Positions 22,885 through 35,295 of a stretch of 64,000 nucleotides of DNA are shown piece after piece (the first letter of the stretch is position 1; every line of letters starts with the position of its first letter). The position numbers were made by a program, and so were the translations under genes. The DNA comes from Acanthacorydalis orientalis (Eukaryota; Arthropoda; Insecta; Megaloptera; Corydalidae). The notes under the pieces are model-generated. The model was not told the origin of the DNA, did not search any database, and worked only from the letters and a program-made list of their open reading frames with translations. Where the stretch lies: assembly GCA_034766995.1 (NCBI GenBank), contig CM068315.1, positions 18,152,010 to 18,216,009 of the forward strand. Direction: 5' to 3'.

Positions 22885-23175
22885 TTCACGAATGGATTCT
22901 TTTTTACCTCACAAGCCACAAATAAATTTCTCTGAGCAAAAAATGTTAAATAAATCATTATTGATATTATTTATTTGTCGATTGTAACATTCTCACAGCG
23001 CCATGCTTTAGACAGATCTGTTGTGTACAAAAAATTTTTTTTCTGTTCATATGCGCATAGGTAAGATCAATAATAATTTATTAAATATTTTTCATTAGAA
23101 AGAACTTTCTGTGACTTGTGGAGCGAAAGAAGAACCAATTTCTGTAGTGAATTTAGAGCCACAGTTCCAGAATTC
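22885..23175. repeat. Palindromic-arm repeat family, copy C
   Basis: The left arm (22888-22975) reads TTTTCACGAATGGATTCTTT, then CTCACAAGCCACAAATAAAT and AAATAAATCATTATTGAT. The right arm (23070-23172) is its inverse: ATCAATAATAATTTATTAAA, then CTGTGACTTGTGGAGCGAAA and GAATTTAGAGCCACAGTT. This copy shows the palindromic layout most clearly. Confidence 0.75.
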
Positions 23176-23605
23176 TATTTCGAGTTGTCAATTGAATTTC
23201 AAATTAAAATTATTTAGAATCTATTCGAATAAATAATTGATATTTTAGTTATTCATTTTTAATCAATCAACAGATCAAAATATTAGTCTTCTCTAAATAA
23301 AATATTAAATTTGATCAATTATTTAGCAAGTATACTACGAACGGAATCTCTGAAAAATGGAACGTTTATTTAAGCCAGCCAATTTTATGGAAAACTAAAG
23401 CTATATATTAACAACTGAATTCTCGATATTTCGTTGCAATTATCATGAGATTTTTTTTAGTTACGCATTAAAGAGTGACTTATTGTTCATTTATTTCAGT
23501 TTAGACCACCCTTAAAAGATTTCAAAAATTTTGGATGGATGATTTCTCAACTGTTTAATAAGAAATATAAGAAAGAGAACGTTATTGATTTTACGAATTT
23601 CTTTT

Positions 23606-23608
<3 letters not shown>
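23176..23608. other. AT-rich spacer
   Basis: No feature recognised. Confidence 0.35.

Positions 23609-23609
<1 letters not shown>

Positions 23610-23651
<42 letters not shown>
23610..23651. repeat. (TA)n microsatellite
   Basis: About 16 units followed by CATATACATATA. Confidence 0.95.
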
Positions 23652-23653
<2 letters not shown>

Positions 23654-23807
23654 TCACCTTAGGTACTATAACTCATTAAATAAGTTCGATAATTAACTGT
23701 ATGAAATATAGATTTTTTCCAACCAATTAATCTTGTACAAAAATTCACATTGTTTAAATATGTTCTAAGTATTATAGTAATATTGTATTTGTATTATAGT
23801 ATTAAAA

Positions 23808-23809
<2 letters not shown>

Positions 23810-23843
<34 letters not shown>
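23810..23843. repeat. (TA)n microsatellite
   Basis: About 17 TA units. Confidence 0.95.
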
Positions 23844-23847
<4 letters not shown>

Positions 23848-25240
23848 GTTCATGTGTCTAATGTAAAAAAAACCTTCATGTTAAGCATACACGTCCAACA
23901 TCTACACTCGATAAACAATACATGGAGCTACTATCCAAACAGTCCATAGTTCAATGAATAGAACAGTGATCTTTACATACCGTCGAAAGAGTATTCGCAT
24001 TCACAAAGCCTTACGAAACTGAATTCAAATCAAGATACGAGCTGTTGAAATGCTCTCTCCTTCGCTCGGACCGTGCAGGGCGGTGTGTGAGGTAGTTCGC
24101 GACCCTCTTTTTACAATTTTTTTTACTCGAATGAGATACGATTCAGATTAGAGATTTGAACTTTGATTAATTTTCAGTCAAAGATTTATTGCGAAACATT
24201 TTAACTTTTAACTGAATTGAACGCGTTATCTGGAAAAAAGTGTATTTAATTCGCTCTATTTATTTTAATGAGTGTGGTCTAATATTTGATTTGTACTCGA
24301 GTTGATAGATTAAATATTTGCAATTCAAATAACCTTTTTTCATGTAACGGAGAGTCGAGGATATCGCAGGTCAGTGCGTTCGCACTGAACATGTTTTATT
24401 TTTCTTAAGTATGTGTACATGACGCATACATGTTACATGTATACGTTATGGACATTAAGAAATGCAGTGCAATTAATTATAGCCAATGAAAAAAAAAACA
24501 TTTTAGACATTTAAAATATAATATTTGATATTTTATCAAAACAACCCTCCTAACTAATGAAAAATCAATATAAAAATATCCAAGCATAATGTAGCAAATA
24601 ATTTCACGCATAATTTTTCTAAATAAAAAAGAAGTAAAAATATTCAATAAATACAAAAAAATATTTTTAATATATTTTTATGGAGCTTAAAATAATGATA
24701 CAACTAAAAAAAAATTGCGAGAAAATTATAACCTTTGAGAAGTTCTACGTCTACTTTTTACAACTGAACTACATAAATGAATAATTACAACATTTTAATT
24801 GTATTTAAAATTAAAATCTAATTGCTGTATACTTCATAATTATGAACTTAGTATTATAAAGTTATTTTTTTAAATATATTACAAAAAATTAAATTGTCGA
24901 AGAATTAAAATTTATTGAAACTGTTATTAATTGAAAATGGTTAATGAAAAAATATTTTCTCTAAATACATTATTGAATGAAATTTGTTTTAAAGTAAATA
25001 GAAAACTTTTAAAGAATTTATTTACCGTTTCTCAAATTAATTAAAAATAAATTCTACAGTAGGAAAATCCATTTATAGAAAATATCAATTTATTTCCGTT
25101 GTAAGATATATAATAAGATATTTGTCTGTATAAGATTAATTAATCAAATAAATGGTTTGAAAATCATTGATTAAACTCAAAATTTTATATAAATAGTAAA
25201 TATAAGATTGTCTGTTTGTACTTACGTTCAGATGAAAAGA
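23844..25240. other. Spacer: CpG-richer at 23880-24110 and 24340-24400, then AT-rich
   Basis: No gene recognised. A short inverted repeat TCAGTGCG-TT-CGCACTGA lies at 24371-24388. From 24480 to 25240 the DNA is homopolymer-rich filler. Confidence 0.4.
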
Positions 25241-25249
25241 GAATTAAAT

Positions 25250-26110
25250 CACAACGCAAAACATTATTGATTTAATCGTGAAACATTCCGTCAACTCGAT
25301 TACACTTGGCCAAAAATGAAAATCGACGGAAATGAAGTACCTTGTTGTCGATGAAAAACAAACGCATGGGTGTGGGTTTCATGGACGGCGACCTGAAATT
25401 ATAAATTTATGATAATCACTTTCGTTTTCGTGGTTTAAAATTGCATTATGTTTATATCATCGTGCGAGCTGGAAACAAATACGACTCCGGAATATCAAAA
25501 ACAAGCACTTAAAGCGTTCTACATACGCTTCGCTCCCCTCGTCCAAATATATTATTCAAACGAATTTCGTAACCGTAACACCACCCCGAAAATATGACTC
25601 ACAATGTTATCACTGATTAGTGCTAAGGGGTGAAACGACAGAGAGCGTGCAATGTCTTTCGCATCACCCTTTTTCTGCTGGCGAACGAACGCAAGTACCC
25701 GCTTTTAAGCAAACATACGATTCGGTGAAACTCTTAGACTCCTTCATGGCCGAGGGTCTCGAACGACAGTCCTTTAGTCTCGGTACCGAAACCGAGTCAA
25801 TTTGTAAAGTTATGCCGGGGGAACAGTTGAATTAAATATTTCTACATCGAGATATATAGTATTTTAAATGAACACGCTTTTCTATTCAATGTTTAAACTA
25901 CCCCCTTCGGTGTCTTTTCGTTGCGGGGGGTTTATTTAACTTGCCCAATTTTATTTAATGTCTTGAAATGAAAGTATTGTGTTAAGGGGATACTAAAACG
26001 ATTGTGGAAATTGGCACACGAGTATTTTTCGAATGTGCGTTACGTCGGCCGTGTTGTTTTTTTTCGTCGTCCTCATCGAAGAAGACGGCGTTTTTTACAA
26101 GCGAGCGTTT
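25250..26110. other. CpG-rich patch, no gene recognised
   Basis: Balanced composition and frequent CpG. A 71-codon frame at 25620-25835 has no recognisable domain. At 25907-25940 ACTACCCCC and GGGGGGTTT face each other as a loose stem. It may be regulatory or an unrecognised exon. Confidence 0.4.
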
Positions 26111-26898
26111 ATTTTATTCGAGATATGATCATCTTCGATCTTATCTAGATAAATAGAAAACAGTTCTCGTTTTAATTTTTATTTCGCCGCAAATTCAAGT
26201 ACAAGTCGTTTAACTTTTGCACAATTTTCTTCCTTATAGAAGTGAGTGTTTTAAATAGAAAAAACAGACTTTTTTTATTGCATATTTATACTGCCAATAG
26301 AAGATTTAATACTTTTTAAAGCGATAAGTTAGTGTCATATATAATCAATATTAATTTTTACAAATTTAATAATCTTTCATATAGTCTATTAATTCAATAT
26401 ATCGCACATTATAAATACATAAACTGAGGTATATTATACATAAATACTACTGCATTTATAATCCTAAGGAAAGTTTTTTTTTGATAAAAATTAATATGGA
26501 TCTTTTTATTTTATAATTTTGAGAAAAACTAATTTTTAGTTTTAGAATGAATTTAGCACCTAACTAAAAAGTGAAAGAAATTATAGAATAGAAATAGATG
26601 GTTGAATTTCTTTTAAATATGGAACAATCATCATAGAAAGAAACAAAATGTTTAAGTATAGAATAAATTAAAATTCATCATTTTTAATATCTCATCACTA
26701 ATTCTTCTTTAAAAAATACATTTTGACGGTAAATAAAATGTTTAAATACACACTTATATACTGGATACCATACATCTATTGCACATTTGATTGAAATCTT
26801 TCCATAGAAATACTTCGCTGTCTTTTCTCTAAGCAATTTAGTTATATTTTTCTCTTTCTTTTAATATTTTACAACGTATAAATTTTAAAAAAGATTAA
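26111..26898. other. AT-rich spacer
   Basis: No feature recognised. Confidence 0.35.
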
Positions 26899-26900
26899 TA

Positions 26901-27448
26901 TTAAATTGGTAGGAAAAAAATATGGTTTTTGTTTTTTGAATTCTAACCTTGATTTCTTCAATGAAAGTGTCATTTCATCGTGTTCATAATAATATCATTT
27001 TAAAGCGCATTTTTCGTTCTATATTTTGGTAACATCAATTTTGTTTTTATTATTAATTTTATTTTAAGTTGAGTTATTGAATTAAAGATGGAAAAGAAAC
27101 AAATAAGAGCATTTTTTTAGTATGAGTTCAAAACGGGTGGTAACAGCAGAAACTTCTCTTAAAATAAACGATGCTTTTGATGTGGGTACTGTTTATGAAT
27201 GTACGATGCAATGGTAGTTCCAAAAACTTCGTGCTGAGAACGAGAGCCTAGAATGAAGAAGGTTTCGGACGTCTTTCTTCAGTTCATAACGACCAACTGA
27301 AGGCGTTAGTTGAATCATAACCACGCACAACAATTCGAGAGCTTACACAAAAGTTAAGCGTTGGTCATTCAACAGTTCTAGACCACAAATGGAAAAATGT
27401 ATATGAATTTGAAGGTCATAAACCGCAATTATTTTTCTACCAACCTGA
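26901..27448 (+). mobile_element. Deletion-derivative cecropia-like mariner (548 bp)
   Basis: TA flanks both ends (26899-26900 and 27449-27450). The left end is TTAAATTGGTAGGAAAAAAA and the right end read inward TCAGGTTGGTAGAAAAATAA. The N-terminal transposase region (27089-27387) is joined straight to the 3' terminal 60 bases (AAATGTATATGAATTTGAAG onward). It has the same architecture as 8698-9256 and 49442-49985. Confidence 0.9.
27089..27387 (+). pseudogene. Mariner transposase N-terminal fragment
   Basis: The ATG at 27089 opens MEKKQIRAFF, then a stop, then YEFKTGG, a shifted segment, VNECTMQW, and HNDQLKALVES, TTIRELTQKLSVGHSTVLDH up to the deletion junction. Two or more stops and a frameshift are present. 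Only the helix-turn-helix part existed in this element. Confidence 0.88.
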
Positions 27449-27626
27449 TAGTAGAGGACTAATTTAAAAAAAATAGTCAAATAGTACAATTTCGATAATT
27501 ATTTAACGGATATTACATTTTTAATCTTTAATTACTTGAAATTATTGTTTATGAATAAAAATATATACTTTCATAAAGAAAACAATCTAAAATTGAAAAT
27601 CTACGAAAGTATTGTACCTATACAAC

Positions 27627-27723
27627 AGTTTTGTATCACTTAAAACAGCTAAGAAATTAAAAAAATGAAAAATGTATATGAATTTGAAGGTCATGAACCG
27701 CAATTATTTGTCTACCAACCTAA
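27627..27723 (+). mobile_element. Second mariner 3' tail beside the deletion derivative
   Basis: CACTTAAAACAGCTAAGAAA at about 27636, then AAATGTATATGAATTTGAAG and the terminal CTACCAACCTAA followed by TA (27724-27725). It corresponds to the junction plus 3' end of the same mariner lineage, with more of the pre-junction sequence kept than in the neighbour ending at 27448. About 180 bp of unrelated DNA lies between the two ends. Confidence 0.8.
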
Positions 27724-27725
27724 TA

Positions 27726-28849
27726 GAACAGTATGTTTGTATATAATAGATTAAAGATTCTTTATTTAAATTTACAAGTCGATTGTAATGTCGCTGCTAC
27801 TTTAATAATAAATTATATAAAAAAACGTGTAATAGTTCTTTACTACTTTTATTAATATAACTAAAAGCATTTTTTAAATTATATACTAAATTAATTTAAA
27901 TAACACATGTTTAATAATTATTCGATCTATTATTCTCTATAGAATAAAATTAATATTAAAAATTGAATGTTTTTTTTTCATTTCCAACTTTTTTCCTCGA
28001 AACACATTGTTTGTTTTGTTAAATAATCTCATTATCAATTTAATTCCCAACGAATAGAAAACTGTACATAATTCATCGGAAAAAAAACACGTACAAAAAG
28101 TCGACAGATTAAATATTTTGAAGCAATATCCGTGGAACAAATCAAGAACTGACCACAGCTGTTATTTTTTATTATCAATTGTTGTACTGGAAAAAATACA
28201 ATCTCGTTTTGGAATTGTCATAAAACTGAAACGTAATAAACCATGCACCTGCACCTTTTTTGTGATTCAGCATAGAATAAAAAGCGTGACATTACTACAG
28301 TCCAATTTTGAATATATGTGGATATATATTTATTTTTTTATCAGCGAGTATTCAAAGTATCTCAGAGTCGTTTACGATACGACAGACAGCTGCTCAAAGG
28401 GTTAGATGTGTTTTAATATCAAGGCTCTTTGTATTATTTGTAATTATTCACAGGTTATACACGGTATCTCGTTTTATTAATCTTACATGCAGACAGTTTT
28501 TTTTCATTTTGCTTTTAATATATTATTAAATAGTTGAGTTCCATAAGACAATGTTTTTGTTTGAATTTATATTCAGAAGTAATTTGTTTTTCTATCACTG
28601 TATTCCCATCGAATTAGATTGACTTAAAAGAGAATTAATGACACAGTATTTTTTTAATCACAAACTACTTAATTTCGCTCGTGTATTTGACTTGTAATAA
28701 AACTAGATGACAAAAAATTTGAACAAGACATTGAAGTGGATAAAAAAGTATTTGAAATAAATTATATATTTTAAAAAACGAGTCCCAAGTTTCTGAAACA
28801 AATCTATACCTCGACAAAAAAATAATATTATATTTTATCTTAGAGCTTT
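27726..28849. other. AT-rich spacer
   Basis: No supported gene. Frames of 67-95 codons occur here but have AT-driven composition and no motif. Confidence 0.4.
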
Positions 28850-28995
28850 GAGAGTAATCATCATCGAAATGTACATAATCAACAATTAAAAATAGACAAT
28901 AATCAATTATTGCACATTTTTAATTAGATTTTTTTTGGTTTGTGGGATGAGAGAAAAATTCATTTGTGAAATGGGAAATGTTTCTGTAGAGCCAT
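28850..28995. repeat. Palindromic-arm repeat family, copy D (mainly right arm)
   Basis: TTTTTTGGTTTGTGGGATGA, AAATTCATTTGTGAAATGGG and TGTAGAGCCATGAAGTG (28930-28998) match the right arm of the family. The left arm is hard to see. Confidence 0.55.
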
Positions 28996-29189
28996 GAAGT
29001 GAATTCTGGACTACACTTGATAGATCAAATTATTACGTAGCAAGGCAGTGATTCAAAACATCCTGTTAGAATTATTAAAATTTTTTTGCTACTAAATAAA
29101 TTGTTATTGTTCCTTAAAACACGAAAAAGCCGTCTATTAGTGTAAATTTTAACACTAACGAATTTATTTAATAATAGTTGTACTCATTT

Positions 29190-29206
29190 ATATATATATA
29201 TATATT
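29190..29206. repeat. Short (TA)n run
   Basis: About 8 units. Confidence 0.85.
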
Positions 29207-29398
29207 TAAATTATTACTTGTTTGTCAGTGTAGTCATAATTTAACGAGGGATAATTTATATTCTGTTTTAGAGAAGAACGATTATTCGTTTAATATGAAA
29301 TCAGACAAGTACAAAAAGTGGGTGAGTGAACGTTGAATTTTTCATAGAGATTATTTTTGTTTGAAATTAACTTTATTTAATTGAATTTACTACCTTAA

Positions 29399-29998
29399 CC
29401 ATCTTAGTACCTTAGAGCCGATATATCGACACTCCATTTTCCCAAAAAATAACTTGATATATCGGATTTTTATTTTCAACACAATTTTAATCCTTGGAAT
29501 GACGCTTTATTTTTATAAAATGAATTTTTATATTAAAAAATATTTCCACTGAACAGAAGTATTTATGTTTTACCAAGTGTCGGAGAAGCGCAAATACCCG
29601 AAGTAATGGCACCGATTTTCAATGTTGTTTTCGATTTTTTTCGATGTTGACTTGTGTTTCAGTGCACTCGTTATGTTTTCTATTTAAATCATTTTATTAA
29701 AAAGTACATACACTTTTGTATTCCATTAAGTGAAACTATTTTCATTTCCTCAAAAAGTGAAAATTTTTCCAAAAAAACTTTTTTTTACCAGTAATTACAA
29801 TCTTTCAATTTATAGAAAATATTCTTTTTCTTTCTCTTTTGTAAAGCTATATACATTTTAAAATAAAATACAAAAAAAGCGTGAAGTTATCTTTATTTTT
29901 AAGATAAACCTGTTAACTCTAATAAATGGATTCAAAAATGCAAATTTTCCAAAGTATTTTTGGGCGGTACACAAAAAACTTGTAAGGTATTAAAAGGG
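29399..29998. mobile_element. TTAA-flanked piggyBac-type MITE (600 bp)
   Basis: TTAA at 29395-29398 and 29999-30002 bounds the element. The left end reads CCATCTTAGTACCTTAGAG and the right end read inward CCCTTTTAATACCTTACAA, about 13 of 16 matching over the first 16 bases. The inside is AT-rich with no recognisable transposase. Near the left end there are two copies of GATATATCG (about 29420 and 29456). The ends differ from those of the TTAA element at 340-572, so this is a second family. Confidence 0.7.
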
Positions 29999-30002
29999 TT
30001 AA

Positions 30003-31440
30003 ACAATAAAAGCTTCCAAGTATGGATTGAAGATAGAAACCAATAAAAAATTGAATTTGTTCCTCCTTGAAATCTTTGTAATTAGCTTTATTGTAAGCAA
30101 GTTTTATAATTATTATTCAGACTATAAAAAAGATTAGTTGTTACGGAAACATTTCCGTATTGTCTTTTCAGAAAAAATGAAACAAAATGTATTCGGAATT
30201 TATTAACAGTTTGACCGAATAATCTAGTGGAGAATTATTGTAAATGTACACGATTTTAGATTTCAAGTCATAAATTCAAAGATTTGTATATATCGACGGG
30301 TGCTATTGAACTTAGGTGTTGACACACTCTTAAATCTCAAATAATCAATCATATGTATAATGAATATAAAGAAAAATATTTAATCTATTCGATAAAGAAT
30401 TTTAAGGAAATATTTTACTTTTATTTAATTTTTGGTCGCATTGAGCATTTTTAAACAACTTTTTACTTCACAGTACTATCCGGGTATATCAATGAGAGAT
30501 AATAATAATAACATAAAAGTCGAATCGAATCAATATGAAAGACAATCATAATAATCACATCTGTTTCCTTTCAGTTTAATAATACCACACACGCAGGTGA
30601 CAAACAATACATAGAGTATTTTTTTCCAAATATTAATGGCGTTTGAATCGAATGACCACCATACTTCCATACATTAATTGTATCGAACAACTACTGATAA
30701 ATATCGCATCGTATGTTTTATTTATATGTGTATCATGAAAGGAAACGATCGAACATTACTTTTTTAGTATTCATTTTCGTTCAATGTAAAAAAACTCGTG
30801 TACTCGACGTATTCAATGAATTCATTCATTACAGCTTTAGACAAGAACAAAAAATCGTACTCGTACAGTGACAATGTGGTCGATTTAGAATATAAATAAA
30901 ATGATCACTAAACGATTAAAAACTATTAATGAAAACAACTTGAATAATTGAAATATAACCTTTAAAATATATCTTTCTAATGACTTTCAATAATAGATAT
31001 ATATTTGAAATTTGTTAATATAAATTATATAAATTTTCTTTCTTCAACTGATTTTTATTCAATTGAATATTAAATTAATAACATACAACAGAAAATAATG
31101 CTTATATTTTCATAAAAATGTAGAATTGTATTAGATGTGGAAACAGTATTTAATTTTTATATGAAGTGTGAGCTCTTTTTATTTAAAGTGTCCCAAGACT
31201 ATGAAATTATCATTCAAGCCACTCATGTATGATTATACTTTTCTGACCATTTTAAGCTTTTAAATAATGGAAATTTTATCTCTAAAGCCTGAATGAAAAG
31301 TGAATAAGTGAAGAAATAAATTTTCGTGACTAAGGTCTAATTTTAGATGAATGATCTTTTTCATTCTTGCAAACAGGAGTTCTATTCATATTAAAAATGT
31401 CTGTTTTTATAGTTATCGGTTGAGCTTTATAAACTCATTT
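30003..31440. other. AT-rich spacer
   Basis: No gene, RNA or transposon recognised. Confidence 0.4.
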
Positions 31441-31444
31441 ACTG

Positions 31445-31461
31445 ATATATATATATATATA
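31445..31461. repeat. Short (TA)n run
   Basis: About 8 units. Confidence 0.85.
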
Positions 31462-31599
31462 ATTTCGTGTTAGACGAAGAATCGTAGTAATAAATTTTAA
31501 TAAAACAAAAAAAGATTTAATGTGAAACAAAAATTAAGTAAAATTATGATTTATAAATTGAGTTATAATTCTATTTAAAGTCTCTTGTGAAAAAATTAA

Positions 31600-31830
31600 C
31601 TGTTTCCACCACCCCGTTCACCTCCGTCACCGTTTCTATGTCATAGATTTTCATTCACATAACTTTTTCGGTCATTTATCATCCTCTACTTATGCAATAC
31701 GTCCACCCCATTTCTAATTAAATTTTTTTCTATTACGTTTGTAATTTGGTTGTAACTGCTATCGTACTTGTTTAATTATTCCACGTTACCTGTTTGTTTC
31801 TGTGAGGGGCGTGCAGATTTTTCTTCCTTT
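31600..31830 (-). pseudogene. LINE ORF2 C-terminal scrap
   Basis: Read leftwards, 31740-31600 gives KWGGRIA-VEDDK-PKKLCE and KSMT-KR-RR-TGWWKQL (dashes are stops or changed residues). This is the 'KWAGHIARMEDDRWPKKL-EW-P...GRP--RW' tail of insect LINE ORF2 proteins. It is far too short and decayed to act. Borders are approximate. Confidence 0.65.
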
Positions 31831-32000
31831 GTGTTTAATTAAGTGATTGTGAATTCATAAGTTGACTATTTAAATTTTTCGAGGAATATCGCTCTCGTTT
31901 TATGCCTTGTAGTGTCTCATTCTATTTTCTTGTATCATTTTTCTGAGGGACTTATTTACATTATTAATAAATACTTCTCTTTTATTTTTCTTTTTTTTTG

Positions 32001-32040
32001 TATGTATGTATGTATATATATATATATATATATAAATATA
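32001..32040. repeat. (GTAT)n/(TA)n microsatellite
   Basis: GTATGTATGTAT passing into a TA run. Confidence 0.93.
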
Positions 32041-32499
32041 TTATTGTGCCGTGCTTATTGAACTATTTTCAATTTTTCCAATCCTTTAATTAATCAACTA
32101 TATGAATGTTATACTGTGAATAATTAAAATTATCTAAATTACGAATCAATTTCAACTCAAAAATTAATTATATTTAGATGTACATGAAAACCAGATAAAT
32201 TTATGTGCCGCTAATTATGAGAGTGGATTAAGTCAAAAAATTAAAAAAAAATATTTTATGATTTATTTCTTATTACAATTATTATATTTTAATAATTTAG
32301 AACGATTTAGAAATGTACCCTTTAATGACTTTGCAAAGTTAGTCGGTAAGCATAATTATTTTTTGTTTATTTTGATAATGGATGAAATAACTTACTTTTC
32401 GGTATATTTTGTTTTTCTGTAAAAATGTACGTGTCTATATGATTTTTGTATAAAACTATATTTATTTTCAAGATAAGTTACCCTTAAGTTAAATTAACT

Positions 32500-32925
32500 T
32501 CTTTCTTAAATCTCTCCAACGAACAATAATATTGCTATTGGTAAAGGTACACCAAATGTCACCAGATTTTTTTTCAGGAAAATCTCTAGAGAAATCAATT
32601 ACGAAGAGAACACAAAATATTGAGGGAGAATCTGTTTATTGGTTGAAAATACAATTGATCAGATTTCTAAAAGATGTCCCCCATCAGATGTTTTATAAAA
32701 CATCTTTAGATGATAGTTCAGAATTTCAGATTTTAGATATTTCACCTAAAAAAGGAAGGCCGAAAATACCCGAAAAAAATTCAATTATTTCCACTTTGTC
32801 AGAGTAGCCGTCCACTTACAAAGGGAAACATAAGAATATATTGGATCTGTTACAATACATTCTGCCAATTTTCCATGAATATTTTCGTACTTTCAAAACA
32901 TCACAAAAAGGAAATACCGTTATTT
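32500..32925 (+). pseudogene. Unrecognised coding fragment with one internal stop
   Basis: A frame stays open from about 32500 through VHQMSPDFFSGKSLEK, GESVYWLKIQLIRFLKDV, MFYKTSLDDSSEFQILDI and KKGRPKIPEK to a TAG at 32805. In the same frame it continues after the stop with STYKGKHKNILDLLQYILPI and FHEYFRTFKTSQ to TAA at about 32923. Composition is much more protein-like than other frames of this length here, with mixed charged and aromatic residues and a basic KKGRPKIP segment. I do not recognise the family. A transposon-encoded protein or a lost exon are both possible. Homopolymers and AT-rich DNA surround it. Confidence 0.5.
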
Positions 32926-33982
32926 AAGAAGAAATAGAAATCTTCAGTGTTATTCTGTGTTAAGTGAACATGATTAAAATTACAAAATCCAAGTAAAATA
33001 CTGTTGTCTATAACTTCCTTTTTTTAAATAAAACTGAAATATTTTTGTTATAAATCATTTTTAAGATGTTTGAATAATTTTGAAAAATCATATGAAGTAT
33101 CAGAAATGCATATTTTTTCATGATATTAGTAAAAACTCATAATTAAATAAAAGATGAACACTATAACAGTAAGTACTTTGGAAAATATTTTGTTACATAA
33201 CGTAAAAATGTTTTTCATTACACATAAACACAAAGGTGTAAATATCTCAATATGAAAAATATATGATTTATTCCACTCATAATTATCGGCACATATGTTC
33301 AGGAATGCATGAAAAAATGTTAAAAAGAACACATGAAAATATATGTCATGACAAAGAGATTTGATTAAATGGACCAACAAAATTCTCTATAATTAAAATG
33401 ATTTCATATTTTTAATTTATGTTATTATTTTCTGTATAAACGAATTAGATAAAAACAACAAACGCATTTTGTAAAAGTACCTTTATATGACTTGTACGAC
33501 TAAAAATAATATTTAATTAACGATTCGTGTTCTTATTACTCGTTTTTCATTTAAGAATATAATTGTCAGCATACATTATATGTATATGTGGCTCAATGTA
33601 CAAAATTATATTCTAGATTTGTTTTCGACGATGTGTTTATTTTTATGCGGCTATAAAAACATAATTACAATTTATGCTAAATGAAAATTGATTTTATGTT
33701 GTACGTCCTTAGGTGTTACTATTTTACGGTCTTAAGCGTACCATCCAGTTTAATATAAACAACAAGACTTTCGAAAACAATGACATGCATCAGTAGCTTG
33801 AAACGTGATATCATTATGTCTACTTCACATACAGAATATGTTAACCCACGATCGTCAGACTAATAATTGTGCACTGATGTATGTGTAAGTGCGCGAAACA
33901 ATCTACTACTCTGCTGATCATATACTTATATGAGTATGTGTGTATATATAACGTATGATTTTAGCACGTGTATAAATGTATG

Positions 33983-33985
<3 letters not shown>
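32926..33985. other. AT-rich spacer, CpG-richer at 33700-33960
   Basis: No gene recognised. The last 250 bases before the microsatellite have more balanced composition. Confidence 0.35.
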
Positions 33986-34050
<65 letters not shown>

Positions 34051-34090
34051 TATATGTATATATATATAGAGAGAGAGAGAGAGAAAGAGA
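33986..34090. repeat. (TA)n plus (GA)n compound microsatellite
   Basis: About 30 TA units, an imperfect middle part, then GA units from 34067 to 34090. Confidence 0.97.
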
Positions 34091-35294
34091 TGTAATGTAT
34101 AAATGAATGGTCGATCAGACCCACATGATGCTAAATTATCGACAGTCGGTTGTAGTGTAACATTTGCTGTTCTATAAGCACCTTACAAATTTAGTAAGAT
34201 TAATTACACATTAAACTATAATTATATGCAAATTAATAATTCAGTAATATTAGCGAACCTCATATTACAGATTGAGTATGAATCAGTTTCGTATCGGTTG
34301 GAATACTTTGTTGAATTATTTCTATATAGCTGAGTAAAGTATCGAATATATAAAAGTTACAATTGAATATTTTTTAACCTATGATGATATGGTTATGTTG
34401 GTTTAACGGTATTATTCCTTGCAAATCACTTGGAATTTTGTCCTATGATTACATTCAGGCTTTGAGTCGTCCTGCTTATTACAAGTTTATTAACCCCTTC
34501 ACATACGAATTAACTGAAAGTCGATATAACCAAAAATATTATTTATTTTCTGATTAACATTTGTGTAAACTTAATAAAGAAAATAATATTTATATATTGC
34601 TAAATATTATAATTCAATACTAATAACCAAAATTAATGAAGAATAATTAAATAATAATTCAATAGCCTTGTAGAGTACGAAACTTTACGAAACATTCTGA
34701 TAAATGTAGAGGTATCTAACATTTTTATAGTGGCTAGACGTTTCGCTTCTTATATTATTTTTTAAGCACACGTGACACCTTAATTTTTACCAATGAAAGG
34801 TATATGTTCAAAAAAATGTTCCTTCACCGAATAGCACATATGGCTTTCACTGTTACTTTTGTATATATTTAAAACAGACATATTGCAAGGTTCTTTTCTA
34901 TAGTCCACACTTCAACACTGAATATATACAATTATTTCAATATAACATGCTTTTTAGCTGCACTAAAGGGAATTAAAGCTGCGTTCGCCTTAAAGATGTC
35001 AACGTTTACAATGGCGTAAGAAACACATGACATTTCAGAGACATCTTTGTATATCAAGGATTTAACAAGCGAATTGAATCTATTATTTCAAATTTTTTAC
35101 GCATTTAATGGAAAAAAATGTGAATTCATCTACAATATTGAAATCAAAATGATCGCTTTCACATATCAGTATTTCCGTTTACAAAAATTTGTTATCTTTC
35201 AGAAAAGAATTCTTTTTTACATTACAAACTATAAAAAAGATCTGATTAAAATTCATTATGGATTGTTGCTTATATGCATTGACATGACGGTTCT
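34091..35294. other. AT-rich spacer
   Basis: No supported feature. A 95-codon frame at 35047-35334 runs into the mariner end at 35296 and is not considered a gene. Confidence 0.4.
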
Positions 35295-35295
35295 G

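Noticed and set aside
25620..25835. 71-codon frame in a CpG-rich patch as a possible exon
   Set aside because: No recognisable domain and no well-placed acceptor and donor.
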